Positions 12,101-38,738 of a stretch of 64,000 nucleotides of DNA are shown piece by piece (position 1 is the stretch's first letter; each line of letters opens with the position of its first letter). The notes beneath the pieces were generated by a model, which saw only the letters and a list, made by a program, of their open reading frames with translations, was not told the DNA's origin and made no database searches. Source of the stretch: Ostrinia nubilalis. Lineage: Eukaryota; Arthropoda; Insecta; Lepidoptera; Crambidae. Location: contig NC_087104.1 in NCBI RefSeq assembly GCF_963855985.1, positions 11,346,001 through 11,410,000 of the forward strand. The letters are read 5' to 3'. A program made the position numbers and the translations under genes.

Positions 12101-13678
12101 TTTGGGCACATTAGAATAATAATTTTTAACCAAGGTACCTAAATAAAGTTAAAAACGGGACTATTTCCAAAAAACCAAAAATTGTCGACAATTACAGCAA
12201 AAAATTACCAAGTGTTATACCATTTTGGAATCCTTACTAAATGCGCCAAATTATGACGTCACTTGCCACACTCGCGTAGTACATTTTTTTTTCAGTACAG
12301 TCAGTTTAAACTAGGCAAAATGTTTATTTTGAAATTTTTTTTGAGAATAATGTATTTTTTTCATCCAAGCTGGAGCAGCTCGTTTTGTAATTTTGATAAC
12401 AATTTAGAGAAGCATTATTCAGGGTTACATAACAAAAAAAAAAATTTGGAAAAAGTGAAGATTTGTGGCAACACGAGCAAAAGGACCGTCACCTGGAGTA
12501 GAATTTTTTGTTTTTTTTTAAATGCCTATTATTTTTAAAATATGCCACATAGAATTTTTTTTATATTTTTCTGATAACCAGCACAACTTGCCTCAACACC
12601 CAGTTCCGGCTTGACGTTACATTACGGGACACCCTGTATACGTTTTAAATACATACATATTATACTAGTAACACCCAGACCCATCACAGAAATTAAAATT
12701 CATCATTTCAATTTCTGCCCGGCTGGGAATCGAACCCGGGACCTCTCGGCATAGTAGTCCCTTTTAGAACTACTACACCAAACGGCCGACAAATAATTAA
12801 TTAATTAAATAAATTATTAGTGAAAGATAAGTTGCATTTTTATATTAGTAATATTCCATAAACCAATATAACACAAAGCCACAAACTAAAAATATTATGA
12901 TATTTTTAGTACTAGCTTCGACCCAACCGCCTTCACAAAGTACATATTATTTCAAACCAAGATTTCGCAGAATTTCTGCCCTAAAAATGCAAAGTAATTA
13001 TCTCTATTTAAGTAATACCTATTCGTTAGCAACTTTTTGCATAAAAACATACTCGACAACCACGGATTATCATAAAAAAATGCGATTTACTAACTACGTG
13101 TTAGTGAGCCGTCCATACCGCCGGCCATTTTTCAAAAAATCCCATCTGTCAATTGTGACAGCCAATGGTAGCATACCGGAAACTGTTCCCTAATATTTCG
13201 TTCAGAAATCGAATTAAATTATTTCTTTAAGCCGCGAAATTTCAAAAATCTAGACAAAGTTTAATAATATGGCCTTCTGAAAGGCGCATGGGCGGTAATT
13301 GAAAGTTAGTTGAAAAAAGTTCTGGGCTGTAGTCGCCATGTTTATTTTGGGTTATCAAAAGGCGCGTGGGCGCTACGAGGTTATAATAATGACACACCAA
13401 GATAGGAATTGCCCAAAAATCTTGCCAAATTATTATTCCTGTAATTTGTAATAACATATTAACTTTTACTTCCAGTCAAACACAATGGCAACATCACCCT
13501 TGAGGATGTCATCGGCATCGCCAAGATCATGAGGCCCAGATCCATGGCGCGTCACCTCTCCGGCTCAGTGAAGGAGATCCTCGGCACCGCACAGTCCGTC
13601 GGATGCACAGTGGAGGGCAGGCCTCCCCACGACCTCATCAATGACATCAACAGTGGAGCCCTGACCATTGATGAATAA
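9152..13678 (+). CDS. RpL12: 60S ribosomal protein L12
   Basis: This is a uL11-family protein of the large-subunit stalk base, which binds 28S rRNA next to the P-stalk. Four coding exons with consensus junctions: 9152-9188, 9267-9340, 9890-10070, 13476-13678. Phases join as 1, 0 and 1. The total is 495 nt, giving 164 residues plus stop, the normal length. The start [12 protein letters not shown], the central [17 protein letters not shown] and the C-terminal [14 protein letters not shown] are family hallmarks. Intron 3 is 3.4 kb and is inflated by a fold-back element carrying a hAT insertion, plus a SINE. No exon duplications are seen, unlike its neighbours. The polyadenylation signal overlaps the stop codon. 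Confidence 0.97.
9530..9680. other. GC-rich structured block in RpL12 intron 2
   Basis: A short block much richer in GC than the surrounding intron. It contains a perfect 7-bp stem (CCGCGAC...GTCGCGG, about 9607-9642). The larger region is bracketed by GGGCAATCAAGA (about 9437) and TCTTGATTGCCCC (about 9521). It could be an element fragment or an intron-encoded RNA, as ribosomal-protein introns often host snoRNAs. I see no decisive C/D or H/ACA box set. Confidence 0.35.
10776..12636. mobile_element. Fold-back (long TIR) element in RpL12 intron 3
   Basis: Arms of about 550 bp lie at 10776-11325 and 12083-12636 and are inverted copies of each other. The ends read CAGGGTGTCCCGTAATGTAA and its complement, with TA on both sides (10774-10775 and 12637-12638). 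Mirror-image small open frames in the two arms are a by-product of the inversion and not genes. The centre is occupied by a separate hAT-type insertion. No transposase is present, so it is non-autonomous. Confidence 0.88.
11384..11953. mobile_element. Non-autonomous hAT-type element, 570 bp
   Basis: The element starts CAGGGATGTTATGGATATCC and ends TTATCCCTG. It is flanked by a perfect 8-bp duplication TTACCAAG (11376-11383 and 11954-11961), the hallmark of hAT transposition. The subterminal regions are full of TATCCGTAACCG repeats in both orientations. It is nested in the centre of the fold-back element, so it arrived later. Confidence 0.9.
12640..12790 (-). mobile_element. tRNA-derived SINE
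   Basis: Read on the minus strand, the head (about 12724-12790) has a polymerase III A-box-like GGTGTAGTAGTT and a B box GGTTCGATTCC inside a tRNA-like sequence. The body then runs through a GGGTCTGGGTGTTACTAGTA block to an A-rich end near 12645. This layout matches lepidopteran tRNA-derived SINEs. It abuts the right end of the fold-back element. Confidence 0.7.
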
Positions 13679-13679
13679 A
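13674..13679 (+). terminator. RpL12 polyadenylation signal overlapping the stop codon
   Basis: AATAAA spans the last sense codon GAA and the TAA stop (GAATAAAG), followed about 25 bp later by a T/GT-rich tract. If used, the 3' UTR would be only about 15-30 nt. A second AATAAA lies near 13814 in the sequence GGGAATAAATATG, so a longer UTR is possible. Confidence 0.55.
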
Positions 13680-13699
13680 GATTTAAGGATATAACTTAA

Positions 13700-14594
13700 A
13701 TTGTTGTTTTTTTTGTCCGTATTGTTATCCTTTAGTTAGAATGTCGATGTTTAGATTAATTAAATTACAAAAAACTGATAAATATTCTAAATGTCGTTTT
13801 TGGACTTTGAAGGGAATAAATATGTGGGTGTGCTTTGAGTGAGCACCCCTTGGAAAGCATTACATTTATACTTATCTATTAGTAAAAGGCCTGAAACAAT
13901 TTGTAAAAACAATCTCCATTTGTAAAAAGATTAATGAATCGTCAGAGTAAATATATTCTTTGATTATATTTCCACTGCTGGGAAACGGGTTACAATTTTT
14001 TTATTAGATAGCAAATCCTAAATAAGGAGGCTTAGAAGAGAATCTTAGGAAATGATATTCTAAACTTCATCTAAATCCGTTCAGTACTTTGGTACCCATT
14101 TGCTTGAAAGCAACAACGCGCCCATCATCTATCTTCTTCCTTCACAGAGTAGGTGTGATATTTGTAAAATGTAGGTAGGCAACATAATAATAGTATGAGA
14201 AAATAACTGCTAGATTTTTTAAATATAATTTAAGTATTCAATTCTATATTTAATTTTATGGTCAAATAAGAAATAAAGCGATTTTTTTGGTTGATAACTC
14301 AGACCAAGGATAAAAGTTGATAACTTTTTTGTATGGACAAGAATAGCCTATAAGTTTGTATGATCTTTGGACATTAAATTCGATTATCGATTGTATGAAT
14401 TTGACACAAGAGCTCTTTTGTCTGTGACCTTTTATGCTCTTTGTCTGTGACTGTAATGACAAATCAATCGTCAGAAAAGAGTTTATCTCCGTCTGTTGAA
14501 GTGAGTTTGTTTCAATAATTCCTGTTTTCGTAGACTCATTGGAGTGTTTTTCACTAAATCGAGTTATTTACTTTATTGTACAACCATTTCCATC
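13700..14594. other. Intergenic RpL12-TSG101
   Basis: AT-rich sequence with no recognisable gene. It should hold the TSG101 promoter and 5' UTR in its last 150 bp or so. A short pyrimidine-rich segment precedes the ATG. Confidence 0.5.
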
Positions 14595-15797
14595 ATGGCC
14601 AATGACGAAGTGATCCTAAAACAGTACTTATCAAAATATAAACACAAAGATTACACCTCACGAGAAGTGATTAATTTGATTCAATTGTACAAAAGTCTGA
14701 CCTATCGTTTGGAGGCATTTGTTTTTAACAATGGCACGAGAAAGGATTTATTAAACCTGGAAGGTACTATACCAGTGAATTACAAAGGCGCATATTACAA
14801 TATTCCCATTTGTATCTGGCTCATGGATACTCATCCTCAGAATGCACCTTTGTGTTTCGTGAAACCTACTGCCGATATGTCGATCAAGGTCTCCAAGTAC
14901 GTTGATAGCAACGGGAAAGTATACCTGCCATATCTGCACGAGTGGAGCTCAAATGGATCTACATTGCAGACATTAATCCAGTGTATGATCACTGCGTTCG
15001 GGGAATTACCGCCTGTATACTCAAAACCGAGGACCGAGGTGAGGCCTCCGTATCCTGTGAGTTCATTCATGCCTCAGCCTGGCTATCCTTATCCTCAGCA
15101 AGTGACCTCACAGCCTGGTTATCCAACAGTGACCCCATATCCTACCACTTCAAACTTACCCTACCCTAACTATGGGTCCCCATATCCAGGAGCTGTCAAT
15201 ACAAATGGCACCCCATACCCACCACCTGCTACCTCCACACCCTATCCACAAACAAGTAACTATGGAGCTGATCCCAATGCCACTGGAGGTACAATAACTG
15301 AAGAACACATCAAAGCATCTTTACTGTCAGCTGTAGTTGACAAAATGAAAAGGAGATTGAATGAACAATCCCAGCAGTCTCAAGCAGAACTGGAGACTTT
15401 ACGTCGCACTCAACAGGAATTAAGAGAAGGCAAAACCCGGCTTGAAGATATTCTAGCAAGACTTGAGAGAGAGAGATCAGAGTTGGATAAAAATGTAGTT
15501 GTCCTGCAAGAAAAAGAAAAGGAGTTGCAAGCTGCAGTGGAACGCCTAGCTGAACAGGAAGGGATAGACGTTGATGAGGCAGTTGTCACCACTGCTCCTC
15601 TTTACTCTCAGCTTCTAAATGCTTTTGCTGAGGAAGCTACATTGGAAGATGCTATTTATTACATGGGTGAAGCTTTACGTAAAGAAGTCATTGATCTAGA
15701 TACGTTTTTGAAACAAGTACGTACACTAGCACGCAGACAGTTTACTCTACGCGCTTTGATGCACAAGTGCAGGCAGAAGGCTCAACTGGCGTGCTAG
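14595..15797 (+). CDS. TSG101: ESCRT-I subunit TSG101
   Basis: This is the ESCRT-I component that binds ubiquitinated cargo and short Pro-rich late-domain motifs on endosomes. It is a single uninterrupted 400-residue frame. Residues about 1-145 are the catalytically dead UEV domain (YTSREVINLI, TYRLEAFVFNNGT, GTIPVNYKG.YYNIPICIWL, YLPYLHEW). A Pro/Tyr-rich linker of YPYP-type repeats follows at about 150-235. A heptad-rich coiled coil spans about 255-335, and the C-terminal steadiness box (residues about 340-400) contains EEATLEDAIYYMGEALRKE. I chose ATG 14595 for its CATCATGGCC context; an in-frame ATG at 14544 would add 17 residues with no family match. Whether the lack of introns is ancestral or reflects a retrocopy cannot be told here. 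Confidence 0.95.
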   Translation: MANDEVILKQYLSKYKHKDYTSREVINLIQLYKSLTYRLEAFVFNNGTRKDLLNLEGTIPVNYKGAYYNIPICIWLMDTHPQNAPLCFVKPTADMSIKVSKYVDSNGKVYLPYLHEWSSNGSTLQTLIQCMITAFGELPPVYSKPRTEVRPPYPVSSFMPQPGYPYPQQVTSQPGYPTVTPYPTTSNLPYPNYGSPYPGAVNTNGTPYPPPATSTPYPQTSNYGADPNATGGTITEEHIKASLLSAVVDKMKRRLNEQSQQSQAELETLRRTQQELREGKTRLEDILARLERERSELDKNVVVLQEKEKELQAAVERLAEQEGIDVDEAVVTTAPLYSQLLNAFAEEATLEDAIYYMGEALRKEVIDLDTFLKQVRTLARRQFTLRALMHKCRQKAQLAC

Positions 15798-17120
15798 TAA
15801 CTATATCCAGTTGCTTTTGAATGTTAATATCACTTTCTGTGTACCTACCATTTATAGACAGAAGTTTAATGCTTGAACTATTTATCCATCTAGTTTAATT
15901 TTGACATGTAATAAAATATCTGTAACGTTTAAATTTTATTCATGATCTTGTTATATTTCACAATATTGTTTTATTTGTTCATGTTAGATTATATTTTTAT
16001 TGCTTTAGATCTGCATCTTTTATGGTCTTTTGTATCCACTGTATAGGATAAAAATTGTGCTATATTATGAAATATATTTGAGGCAGGGTGTTTTCATTTA
16101 TGTATGCTAAATTGGGTAAGCTTAAAATTACATATTTATTCATAAATCCTAGATAAGCATTTGTGAAGTGTTTCCCTTGCTTTGGAAATTGCAATTGCTT
16201 TGTTAATCATGTCTCTTATTTTAAGAAATCAAGAACTCTGTAGAATGCAAAGCACTGTTGTGGCACTCGTGACTGTTATCACTTAGTAAATAGTGCTAGA
16301 CAATAAGATAAAACACATTACCAATATGTTACATGTGAAGAGGATCCTAATTAAATGTAATCACTGGTTGTTAAATTTAGATGTGCCATTTTTCAAGGCA
16401 GTAATGTGATTAACTATGAATATGTTGTTATTGTAGTATTTAAAGTAAGGTTTGCTTTAACCCTGGATGACTGTACTTGTCTTTTTACAAGTCACACAGG
16501 TAAATATTTTTTTTGGAATTACATCAGCTCAAAGAACTTTTCCCTTTACAGAGAAACTACTCTGAAGACAAATAATTACTTTTGTATTAGGATACCAAAA
16601 AAATTCACGTAAATAAAGTAATTATAACAATAAAAGGTAATGATATGCTAAATGTTTTAAATATTTTTAATTTATTTCCTTGTAAGGTTTTTTTACAGAA
16701 AATAGTTGATAAATACTTGCTTTACTTTATGCTGTTTAGTACATTTTATTTACTACAATAGAGGAAGAGAATATTATAATAATCTGTTTTATATCTTGAG
16801 ATTGTAAATAGGGTAAGTTTTACATTATACCAGTCCATTGGCTGATAAACTTTGTCACAATAAATAATGAAAAATATATCATAACATGGTTTTATTTTGG
16901 GTTTTACAATTCATAATCATGTTAATGCAATAGTTGAGTCATACATTCTGTAGCAGAGATAAGATACAAGCAAGTGTATTTATTATCTGAAACTAAATGA
17001 AACAGCAGAATAAATCAGGCCATAATTTACTCAAAATATAAAATTGTAAGCTAACAAAGTAGGCTTAGAAAATAAATAATGCTTTATCTGGCGGGAATGA
17101 CGCTTTGAGCTAAATTGCGA
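15798..17120. other. Convergent 3' region of TSG101 and SerRS
   Basis: AT-rich sequence between the TSG101 stop and the SerRS stop, which face each other. Several AATAAA-like signals on the plus strand (for example near 16860) and TTTATT on the minus side (near 16979) could end the two transcripts. No other gene was recognised. Confidence 0.5.
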
Positions 17121-32016
<14,896 letters not shown>

Positions 32017-32853
32017 GATGATTTTAAGTAAAAGTAATGATGAAATGTGAAAGAAAATGTGAACGTTGCAGTCTCACAGCTGCATGCGACAAGAACTACG
32101 TTCAAAAACTTAAACTAACTGTCACCCAGTTTGACTAATATTAAATCAAAAACAGTGAAATTTAAAATAATTTTAGCATATCCTACTGTTTTATTATAGT
32201 AAATTATGCTATTATTAACTTTAATTATCAAATAAATAATATTCCAATAATTGATCATTTAAAAAATAAGTTTTTACTTTTATTGTTAATCGCAGTTTTC
32301 GAACGTTACCCGCTGACCTCAGCCGCTGACAGCTGTCGTCAAAGAGCATAAAAGAGTAGAGACGGCACTCCATAGATATTTTTTGAGCTCACGCACACAT
32401 ATGCATTTTAGAGAACGACCCGCAAATCTTTACCAACCGCACAAACTACAGGCGGAGCTACCAACATAATGCCTTATTTTCTGACAGTATTAGTGACGTT
32501 CGTAATAACTTATCGATTATCGATACTTTGCTAGGGTTGTAATTGCATATCGATATCTAGTATAGGAACCTTCAATATTTTAATGATTACTATTTTTATT
32601 TTATACTATGTGTAAGTAAAACGAAGTTTTGTAACGTAAATTATTTATTTCGAAATAAAATAGGTATATTACAATAAGTATTGAACATGACATAGCAGTT
32701 GTAGGCATGAGGAATTATTGAAAATTATAACAAAGTACAGAAATGATAATTTTGTAAACTTTTATTTTCACAACTTTTTCTAAGAAAAAAGAGGATATTT
32801 ATTTATAAACATCTTTAATTTTCTTATCAGCTGATCGAACCTCAGCCTCAAGA
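32017..32853. other. SerRS upstream region / 3' side of THAP gene
   Basis: AT-rich sequence with no coding segment. It includes the SerRS 5' UTR and promoter and the 3' flank of the THAP-like gene. The only regulatory motif I can point to is the TATCGAT cluster at 32511-32557. Confidence 0.5.
32511..32557. promoter_or_regulatory. TATCGATA (DRE-like) cluster upstream of SerRS
   Basis: TATCGATT, TATCGATA and ATATCGATATC occur within 47 bp, about 500 bp upstream of the SerRS start codon. TATCGATA is the DREF/BEAF-type core of insect housekeeping promoters and boundaries. The role here is an inference from motif and position. Confidence 0.4.
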
Positions 32854-34244
32854 TTACTTTTCAATGCTTTGTTGCTGTGCTTTTTTACTTTTGTCAGCAA
32901 AATTGTTTTCACTTTTTATGAAGCTGTCATTAATGATTTTACAACTTTTTCTTAGAAAAAGGTAACTTAATATTTTAAACATCTTATCATAAATTTCTTT
33001 ATTATGTTGTTGACATTTAAACCAACTAAAATTACAATTTGTACTCAACATTAAGAAAATGAATTTTCCAACATTTTCCATATATATCTGGTCGGCAATA
33101 TGGTCATGATAAAATTGTTTAGCTTCATTTACGGTGGTACATAATTGAATTGTTGGATAAACGAGACTTTTTTTATCATGCCACCATTCGCGAAGAGATA
33201 TATATGCATACAAATCATTGTCAACAGGAGTTTTCACGCTCAAACACTCTTCACAAATTAAACAAGAACTGTTCTGTAATAGTTTGGCAGCTAAATACCC
33301 GCTTACATATACTACTGGTTGGTTTTCAAGGCTACACAAATTTTCAATGGGCTGTTCTAAGTTTTCAGGGTCCGGGATAGACAACACAGGATAAAATTCA
33401 GTGTCTGTGGAATCTTGAACATTAATTTTTATTTCTGTTGTTTTTAAATTAGTTTTTAAAATGTCTTTATATTCCAGCATATGTTTATTGTTGTCTGCTT
33501 CACAATTAGCACTTCTGCTATGAGGCACTTTCAGCCCAGTAACCATGCTTGTTTTAAGCGCTGCAGTAAAGTGCGTGATAGTGGGATTTCTATTGGTTAC
33601 ACTGTGTTGCCTAATGATTCCAAATAAGTTTTCCAGAGAGTCTTGGTTAAACTGTCTAAGGTTCATATATTTAAACCCTTCATTCTTTAACTTTTCCCAA
33701 ATATCGTTTAAGGATTTGATAGATATTTGATATCCCTTTACGCATTTAACATTTTTTAGTATCGTGTTTTCTGCTGTTATAAATTTTATGGTTTTTAACT
33801 TATCAGTATAAAAGGTCCAAGACTCAATGTGATTACTTGATGTGGAAACATTTTCCCGGATCCCTTTCTTTACGTCATTTAAAGATGATGGACCATTTGT
33901 ACAATCAAATAGTTTATCTAACTGTTCAATCACAAATGCTGTATCATTGCAATCAGAAACTTCTTTCCATGCCATCATTTTTAAAATAGCTGCCACGGTA
34001 TTACTCAGAGCATGCGCAGCATACTTCACCCTCATCTTAGTTTTGAATGTTGGATTTACAATGGTACTATTCAGTTTTTTAAAATTTAAAAAATTTCTGT
34101 TGTGTTCTTCTGCAACTACCAAATGCCTCCATTGTGCAATTTTTAAATCGAAAGACATATTTCCACTTTTAAAGAAATTGTTTCGTAATGATTTGAACAA
34201 GTGAGGGATGTCATCCCAACTAATATTATAAATGCGAAAGTAAC

Positions 34245-34277
<33 letters not shown>

Positions 34278-37200
34278 TACGCTTTCCCGCTTAAACCTCG
34301 CAACCGATTTTGATGAAATTTGGCATAGAGATAGTTTGAGTCCCGGGAAAGAACATAGGATAGTTTTTATCCCGGTTTTTGAAACAGGGACGCGCGCGAT
34401 AAAGTTTTTCTGTGACAGACAAAATTCCACGCGGGCGAAGCCGCGGGCGGAAAGCTAGTAGATTATAAAAATTTTGTCATTATTTACAGAGAAAAAGTTG
34501 CTATCTATGCCTTGTCCACAGTTTCTTTTTAACATGTTAAGAGCTCCTATATTTGTAGATCCCTGATCACAAACTGTTGTTAGAACCATAAATCCGATTT
34601 CTTTTAATTTTTTGATGATGTCCGATATAATTTTTGCCAGTTTTGCTGTTGATATTGTGCCTTCCACAAAATAGTGCGCAATATATTGTTTGTATTTATG
34701 TTTAGCACCCTGTATCATAAACACTAACGCATGGTCTGCAATTTTCTTTTCTCGTCCCATGTTCTCGCCCTCACCATAATCCACGTAGCCATCCACTTTA
34801 TCAGCAATTTCGTTATAAATTATCCGTTTCTTTAACGCCATCTCGTCAAATATTAACGAGCAATATTTATTTTCCTTTGGCATACTTGATGCTTTTGCCT
34901 CTAACATATCAATTATATTTTTATTTATACCAGGCTCCATTGGTATATTTTTTAAAATCCTTTGGAGCGTTTTAGTGCTTGGTAGCGTAAACAGCTTTTG
35001 CATATAGCGGTATGCTTTAGGGGACCGTTTAAATATAGCCAAAGCATATATTTTGTTGGCTAAAGTCCACCTTTTTCCTTGTGACTTTTTTTTGTTATTC
35101 TGCACTACATCCTTTACTAACGATGTCAGCACTTCCGAATCTAACTTGTCTAAATTCACTCTTGACTTCGCTATATTCCTTATTGTTTTTTTTGCATTTT
35201 GTAACTGTCGCCAAAGCCTCTTCTCTTTAATTGTAAATGTTGATGAAGTGTCTGTAATAAAAACATTTCCATTAGTAAAAAAAACAACATTAAAGCAAAT
35301 TGAATTGAATATTGGTTAATTAATCAGCAATTTTACTTAGTTTTTTAAATTAGGATGTTTTATCTTACCTTTCATTTCAATGTTTTTCTTAGGTCTTTTA
35401 TAACTGTGGACTAATATTTCTGCCTGTGCATCTTGATGGCAAATGTTTTTATCATCTGAAATATTATAAATATGCAAATTAGTTTAAAATTTATTTTGTT
35501 GTTTTATGAAACATATTATTTCCAAATCAATCAATCATTATCAAGTTTTAAAAAAATGCAAAGACAGGATAATGATAGCTCTTCTCATAAAATATGAAGC
35601 GTGGGCCCACCTTCAATAACAATGACATAATATTAAATTAAAGGCATTTAGAGGTTTTAATGTTCTGCATTCTGGATGCAGTCTGCGGGTATGTCAAGAC
35701 AATCTGTAAGTGGTCGTGATAAGGCAATCAGTCACGTGTGCTTTGCGTTCTTTGTTCGTATCCGCACGGTCAAATAGCATTAATATAAAATGTACAGAAA
35801 CCTAGAATGTTGTACATATAAGTTCATTTTGACCTGACTGCAGACTGCAGAACGCATCCAGGGTGGCATTCTTTAGTTTGAGGGAAGGCATATTTTAGAA
35901 GGTAAATAATTAGTTTGTACACTTACCATGAGTAATGGGTTTATAGGTCATATGTTCTGGTGCATTGGAAGTAGAAGGAAGAGGTTCAAAAGTTGTTTTC
36001 GCAGAAATACCAGAATCTGGTATATCCACAGCTCCCAAACATGTTGAATTTAGTTGTTTGGTTGTAGTTGTAAGGGGAACTGAAAGCAGATAATGAAATG
36101 TGAATTGGGTAATAAAATGTCATGTTCTTACCCAACTTTAGGGTACAATCAGTCTAGTACATGTCTTGCTCACATTAAAAATTACTAGCTTATAAATATT
36201 ATTAAACTAGCTGACCTGGCTAATTAATGTAGATTGCCTAAAATTTTTCAAATTGGTCCGGTACTTTTTTTGAAGAATTTGTATTACACAAATTACTAAA
36301 GTCCCTCTAACTCAACACACTAAGCTAAATTGTGTTACGAGTGGGTTTACTACAATATTCAAGCTGTGGGGTTCTAACCCGCACTTTAGGCTATCTTGGC
36401 TTCGAGTTACGGAGCCGATCAAATACAAACAAACAATTAAATATTTCCTTTTTATATTATTAGTATAATTTTAGATAAACATACCTCGTTCAACTGGATT
36501 TGACTTCTTTAGATAGATATAATTAATAATTAATAATTAATAATTGATAATATAGATATAATTAATAATTGAAATTATATATTATTTATTGATAAGCATA
36601 CAACACATGTTTGTGGTTACAAAGAAAGAACCTTGTTAAATTGCATTCGGTTGGTTTGTTTTGGAAACCAAAGAAAATTAATTAAGACATCTAAATAATT
36701 CAGAAAAATTGATAGTAAATTAAATTTAAAAAAAATAATTGAAGTCATCATCATACCTGTCTTGAGGTTTTCTTTATTGGAGTCTTTTACATGAAGAGGA
36801 AACTCTGTCAAAACTTCATCTGGCAAGATGGGATTGCTCAATTCCAGTGTTGGAATAGCTGAGTTCTTCAGCCGAGTTCCTTTGGCATTGAAGGATTCAG
36901 GAGTGAAGTGCCCACCACAAACAAACTTCAGTTGGTGTAACTTTTCAATAGGTACATATGCTAAGTCTTCTATGCCAGCATTTTTAACCCACATTCGACA
37001 ACTGAAATAAGAAATACCTATTAGAAAAGAAAAAGAATAACAAACTGAAATTTATTCATCAACTAATTTCTTTTAGTATTGTTATGCAATTCATTTACAG
37101 AGTACGAAACAAAATACTGAAATTAAAAATTGGTTATGGTTATTTACTGTATGATTAAAAATATTAATCCCAGCCTTTAAGTTTACACAATCAGTAAAAT

Positions 37201-37335
37201 TATCTTGTAATAAATGAGTGTTATTAGAAACTTACCGGTCAGAATCCAGAGGAAACCTACTCAAAAGTAAGGGTGATCCACCACGACTTCGCCTCTTATT
37301 ACAAATAACGCACTTCTTGTTGTTTCTACTCTCCA
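32854..37335 (-). pseudogene. THAP-domain P-element/THAP9-like transposase, insertion-broken
   Basis: Five coding exons by GT-AG and phase: 37236-37335, 36757-37001, 35927-36079, 35369-35455, then a long last exon 35251-32854. Exons 1-2 encode a THAP zinc finger (CVICNKRR..., CRMWVKNAG, FVCGGHF), a DNA-binding module. Exon 5 starts with a helical region, then the P-element-type transposase core: YCSLIFDEMALKKRI, DHALVFMIQG, VLTTVCDQGSTNIGAL, DDIPHLFKSLRNNF. A C-terminal region with LNDIWEKL and NLFGIIRQH follows. All splice sites look intact. A roughly 240-bp repeat inserted at about 34219-34461 interrupts the last exon between NNDKIF and DDIPHLFKS. I could not identify terminal repeats, so it may be a resident gene or an old element copy. 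Confidence 0.88.
34219..34461 (+). mobile_element. Short interspersed element inside the THAP transposase exon
   Basis: It begins CTAATATTATAAATGCGAAAG and continues with nine CTGT units (about 34246-34276), CGCTTTCCCGCTTAAACC, GATTTTGATGAAATTTGGCA and CCCGGTTTTTGAAACAGGGA. It ends GGGCGAAGCCGCGGGCGG-AAAGCTAGTAG. This is a very common lepidopteran non-autonomous element type with a built-in microsatellite. It has no coding role and disrupts the host exon. Confidence 0.8.
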
Positions 37336-37339
37336 TTAT

Positions 37340-38738
37340 CAGTAGAAGCCTAAAATGAAATAGGTATTAATTAAACAAAGCCTATAATTTCTCTCCAACC
37401 AGTGTCAATGCCCTGGTTCATGCATTTACCAGTTTTGAAAGTACATTTACATTTTCATCACATAGGGTTGTTTTTAATGAATAATAGATTTGTAATAGAT
37501 CTAATATTTCAAGTAAGTAGATAACATACCCATTAAACAGAAAAGTAAATAAGAGTTTAAACTTCTGTAGAAGTTGAAACACAGCTTATTTAAAAGAGTC
37601 TCTATCTCACAAAAAACATAACACTGAACAGCAAACTTTATCACGCCCGATACGGAGGAACTTAATCAACTCAACGTAAACGACAGAAAAGTTTATTTAC
37701 AGTAATATTGCACCAAATCTGAGAAAATAACTTCACACGAATCAATTCGCCGGTTAAAAACTCAAACTCAATTGACAGACATTTTTTTTCATTTGTCAAA
37801 CTAACAATACTACCAACATAAGGACACTAACAATTATTTTTAGTATGGTGGTATTGATCCGCGGGTTCCCCTGCTGTAGTGAAATCAATCCAAAATGCAC
37901 TTTATTGCTTAAGGGATAAGGTTGTATATCAATTGCTACATATAGAGACTAGTTTTTGAATGAGAAGTGTCTACCCACTGGCTGTCGTGTTGGTTCAGTC
38001 CGATTACTTTTCTCTATGGTCCGAATCCTATGTATTACTTTTCTCTATGCACCTATAGAAAATTCACAAAAAATATTGTAAAGTTTTAGCTAGGTTTGCT
38101 AATTATCGCCTAATGTTAAAATTTGTATTTTTAGTGGTATCTTTATTTCAAATAACAAATAGACCACACATTGATTAAAATAATTTGATAATTAATTTGA
38201 GCTAAGGCAACATTTCACTTTAGCTGTCAAAAACGCGAATGATTTGTCGGTCCCTTTCATAAGCTCATCGTTTCGAATTTTGTGATTATTTTGTTTATTA
38301 TGTGGCTTATTTTTGATACTAGATGAGGCGACAGAATCTGTAATATCTCACCAATAAATTGTAAGTATTATTACTGTTGTCATTTAGCTTTGTAAGGCCT
38401 AAAACAACGTTGCTTTAGTCCTTGTTTACACGTCCACAGCGCCTTGTTTCCCGATCTATTTACAAAGGGGAGGATTCGTACTGATTAAGTATTGGTTGCC
38501 TGTTTAAATGGAATATCTTAATTCAGTTGTCATAAGATATAACTGATTCCGATTGCAAACTTCGTATTGATGCAAGGATCAGCAATATGCTGCGACTTGC
38601 CTACACCTGACTGTTATTTTATCATGAAGCAACCCACTTGCTCACAACTGTAAATTCAGCCCCCTTTTCCCGTATTTGCGCAGTTGGAATACGGCGTAAC
38701 AGAATAATTAATGTTTTCATTTTTCAGGCGATGTTAAG
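37340..38738. other. Divergent intergenic region THAP gene / Rme-8
   Basis: No coding exon was recognised. A likely Rme-8 5' UTR exon ends near 38359 at CAATAAATT|GTAAGT. It would splice to the acceptor TTTTTCAG before 38728, giving a short leader just ahead of the ATG. The rest is AT-rich with no feature I can name. Confidence 0.45.

Noticed and set aside
10954..12538. Mirror ORFs starting MPHSRST
   Set aside because: By-product of the inverted arms of the element in RpL12 intron 3.
14544..14594. Upstream in-frame ATG for TSG101
   Set aside because: The 17 extra residues do not resemble the family N-terminus, and ATG 14595 has the better context and matches UEV length.
32458..37821. CTACCAACATAA occurring at 32458 and 37810 as target duplication of the P-like element
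   Set aside because: The bases inside these flanks are not convincingly inverted repeats of each other, and P-type duplications are 7-8 bp. A chance match is plausible.
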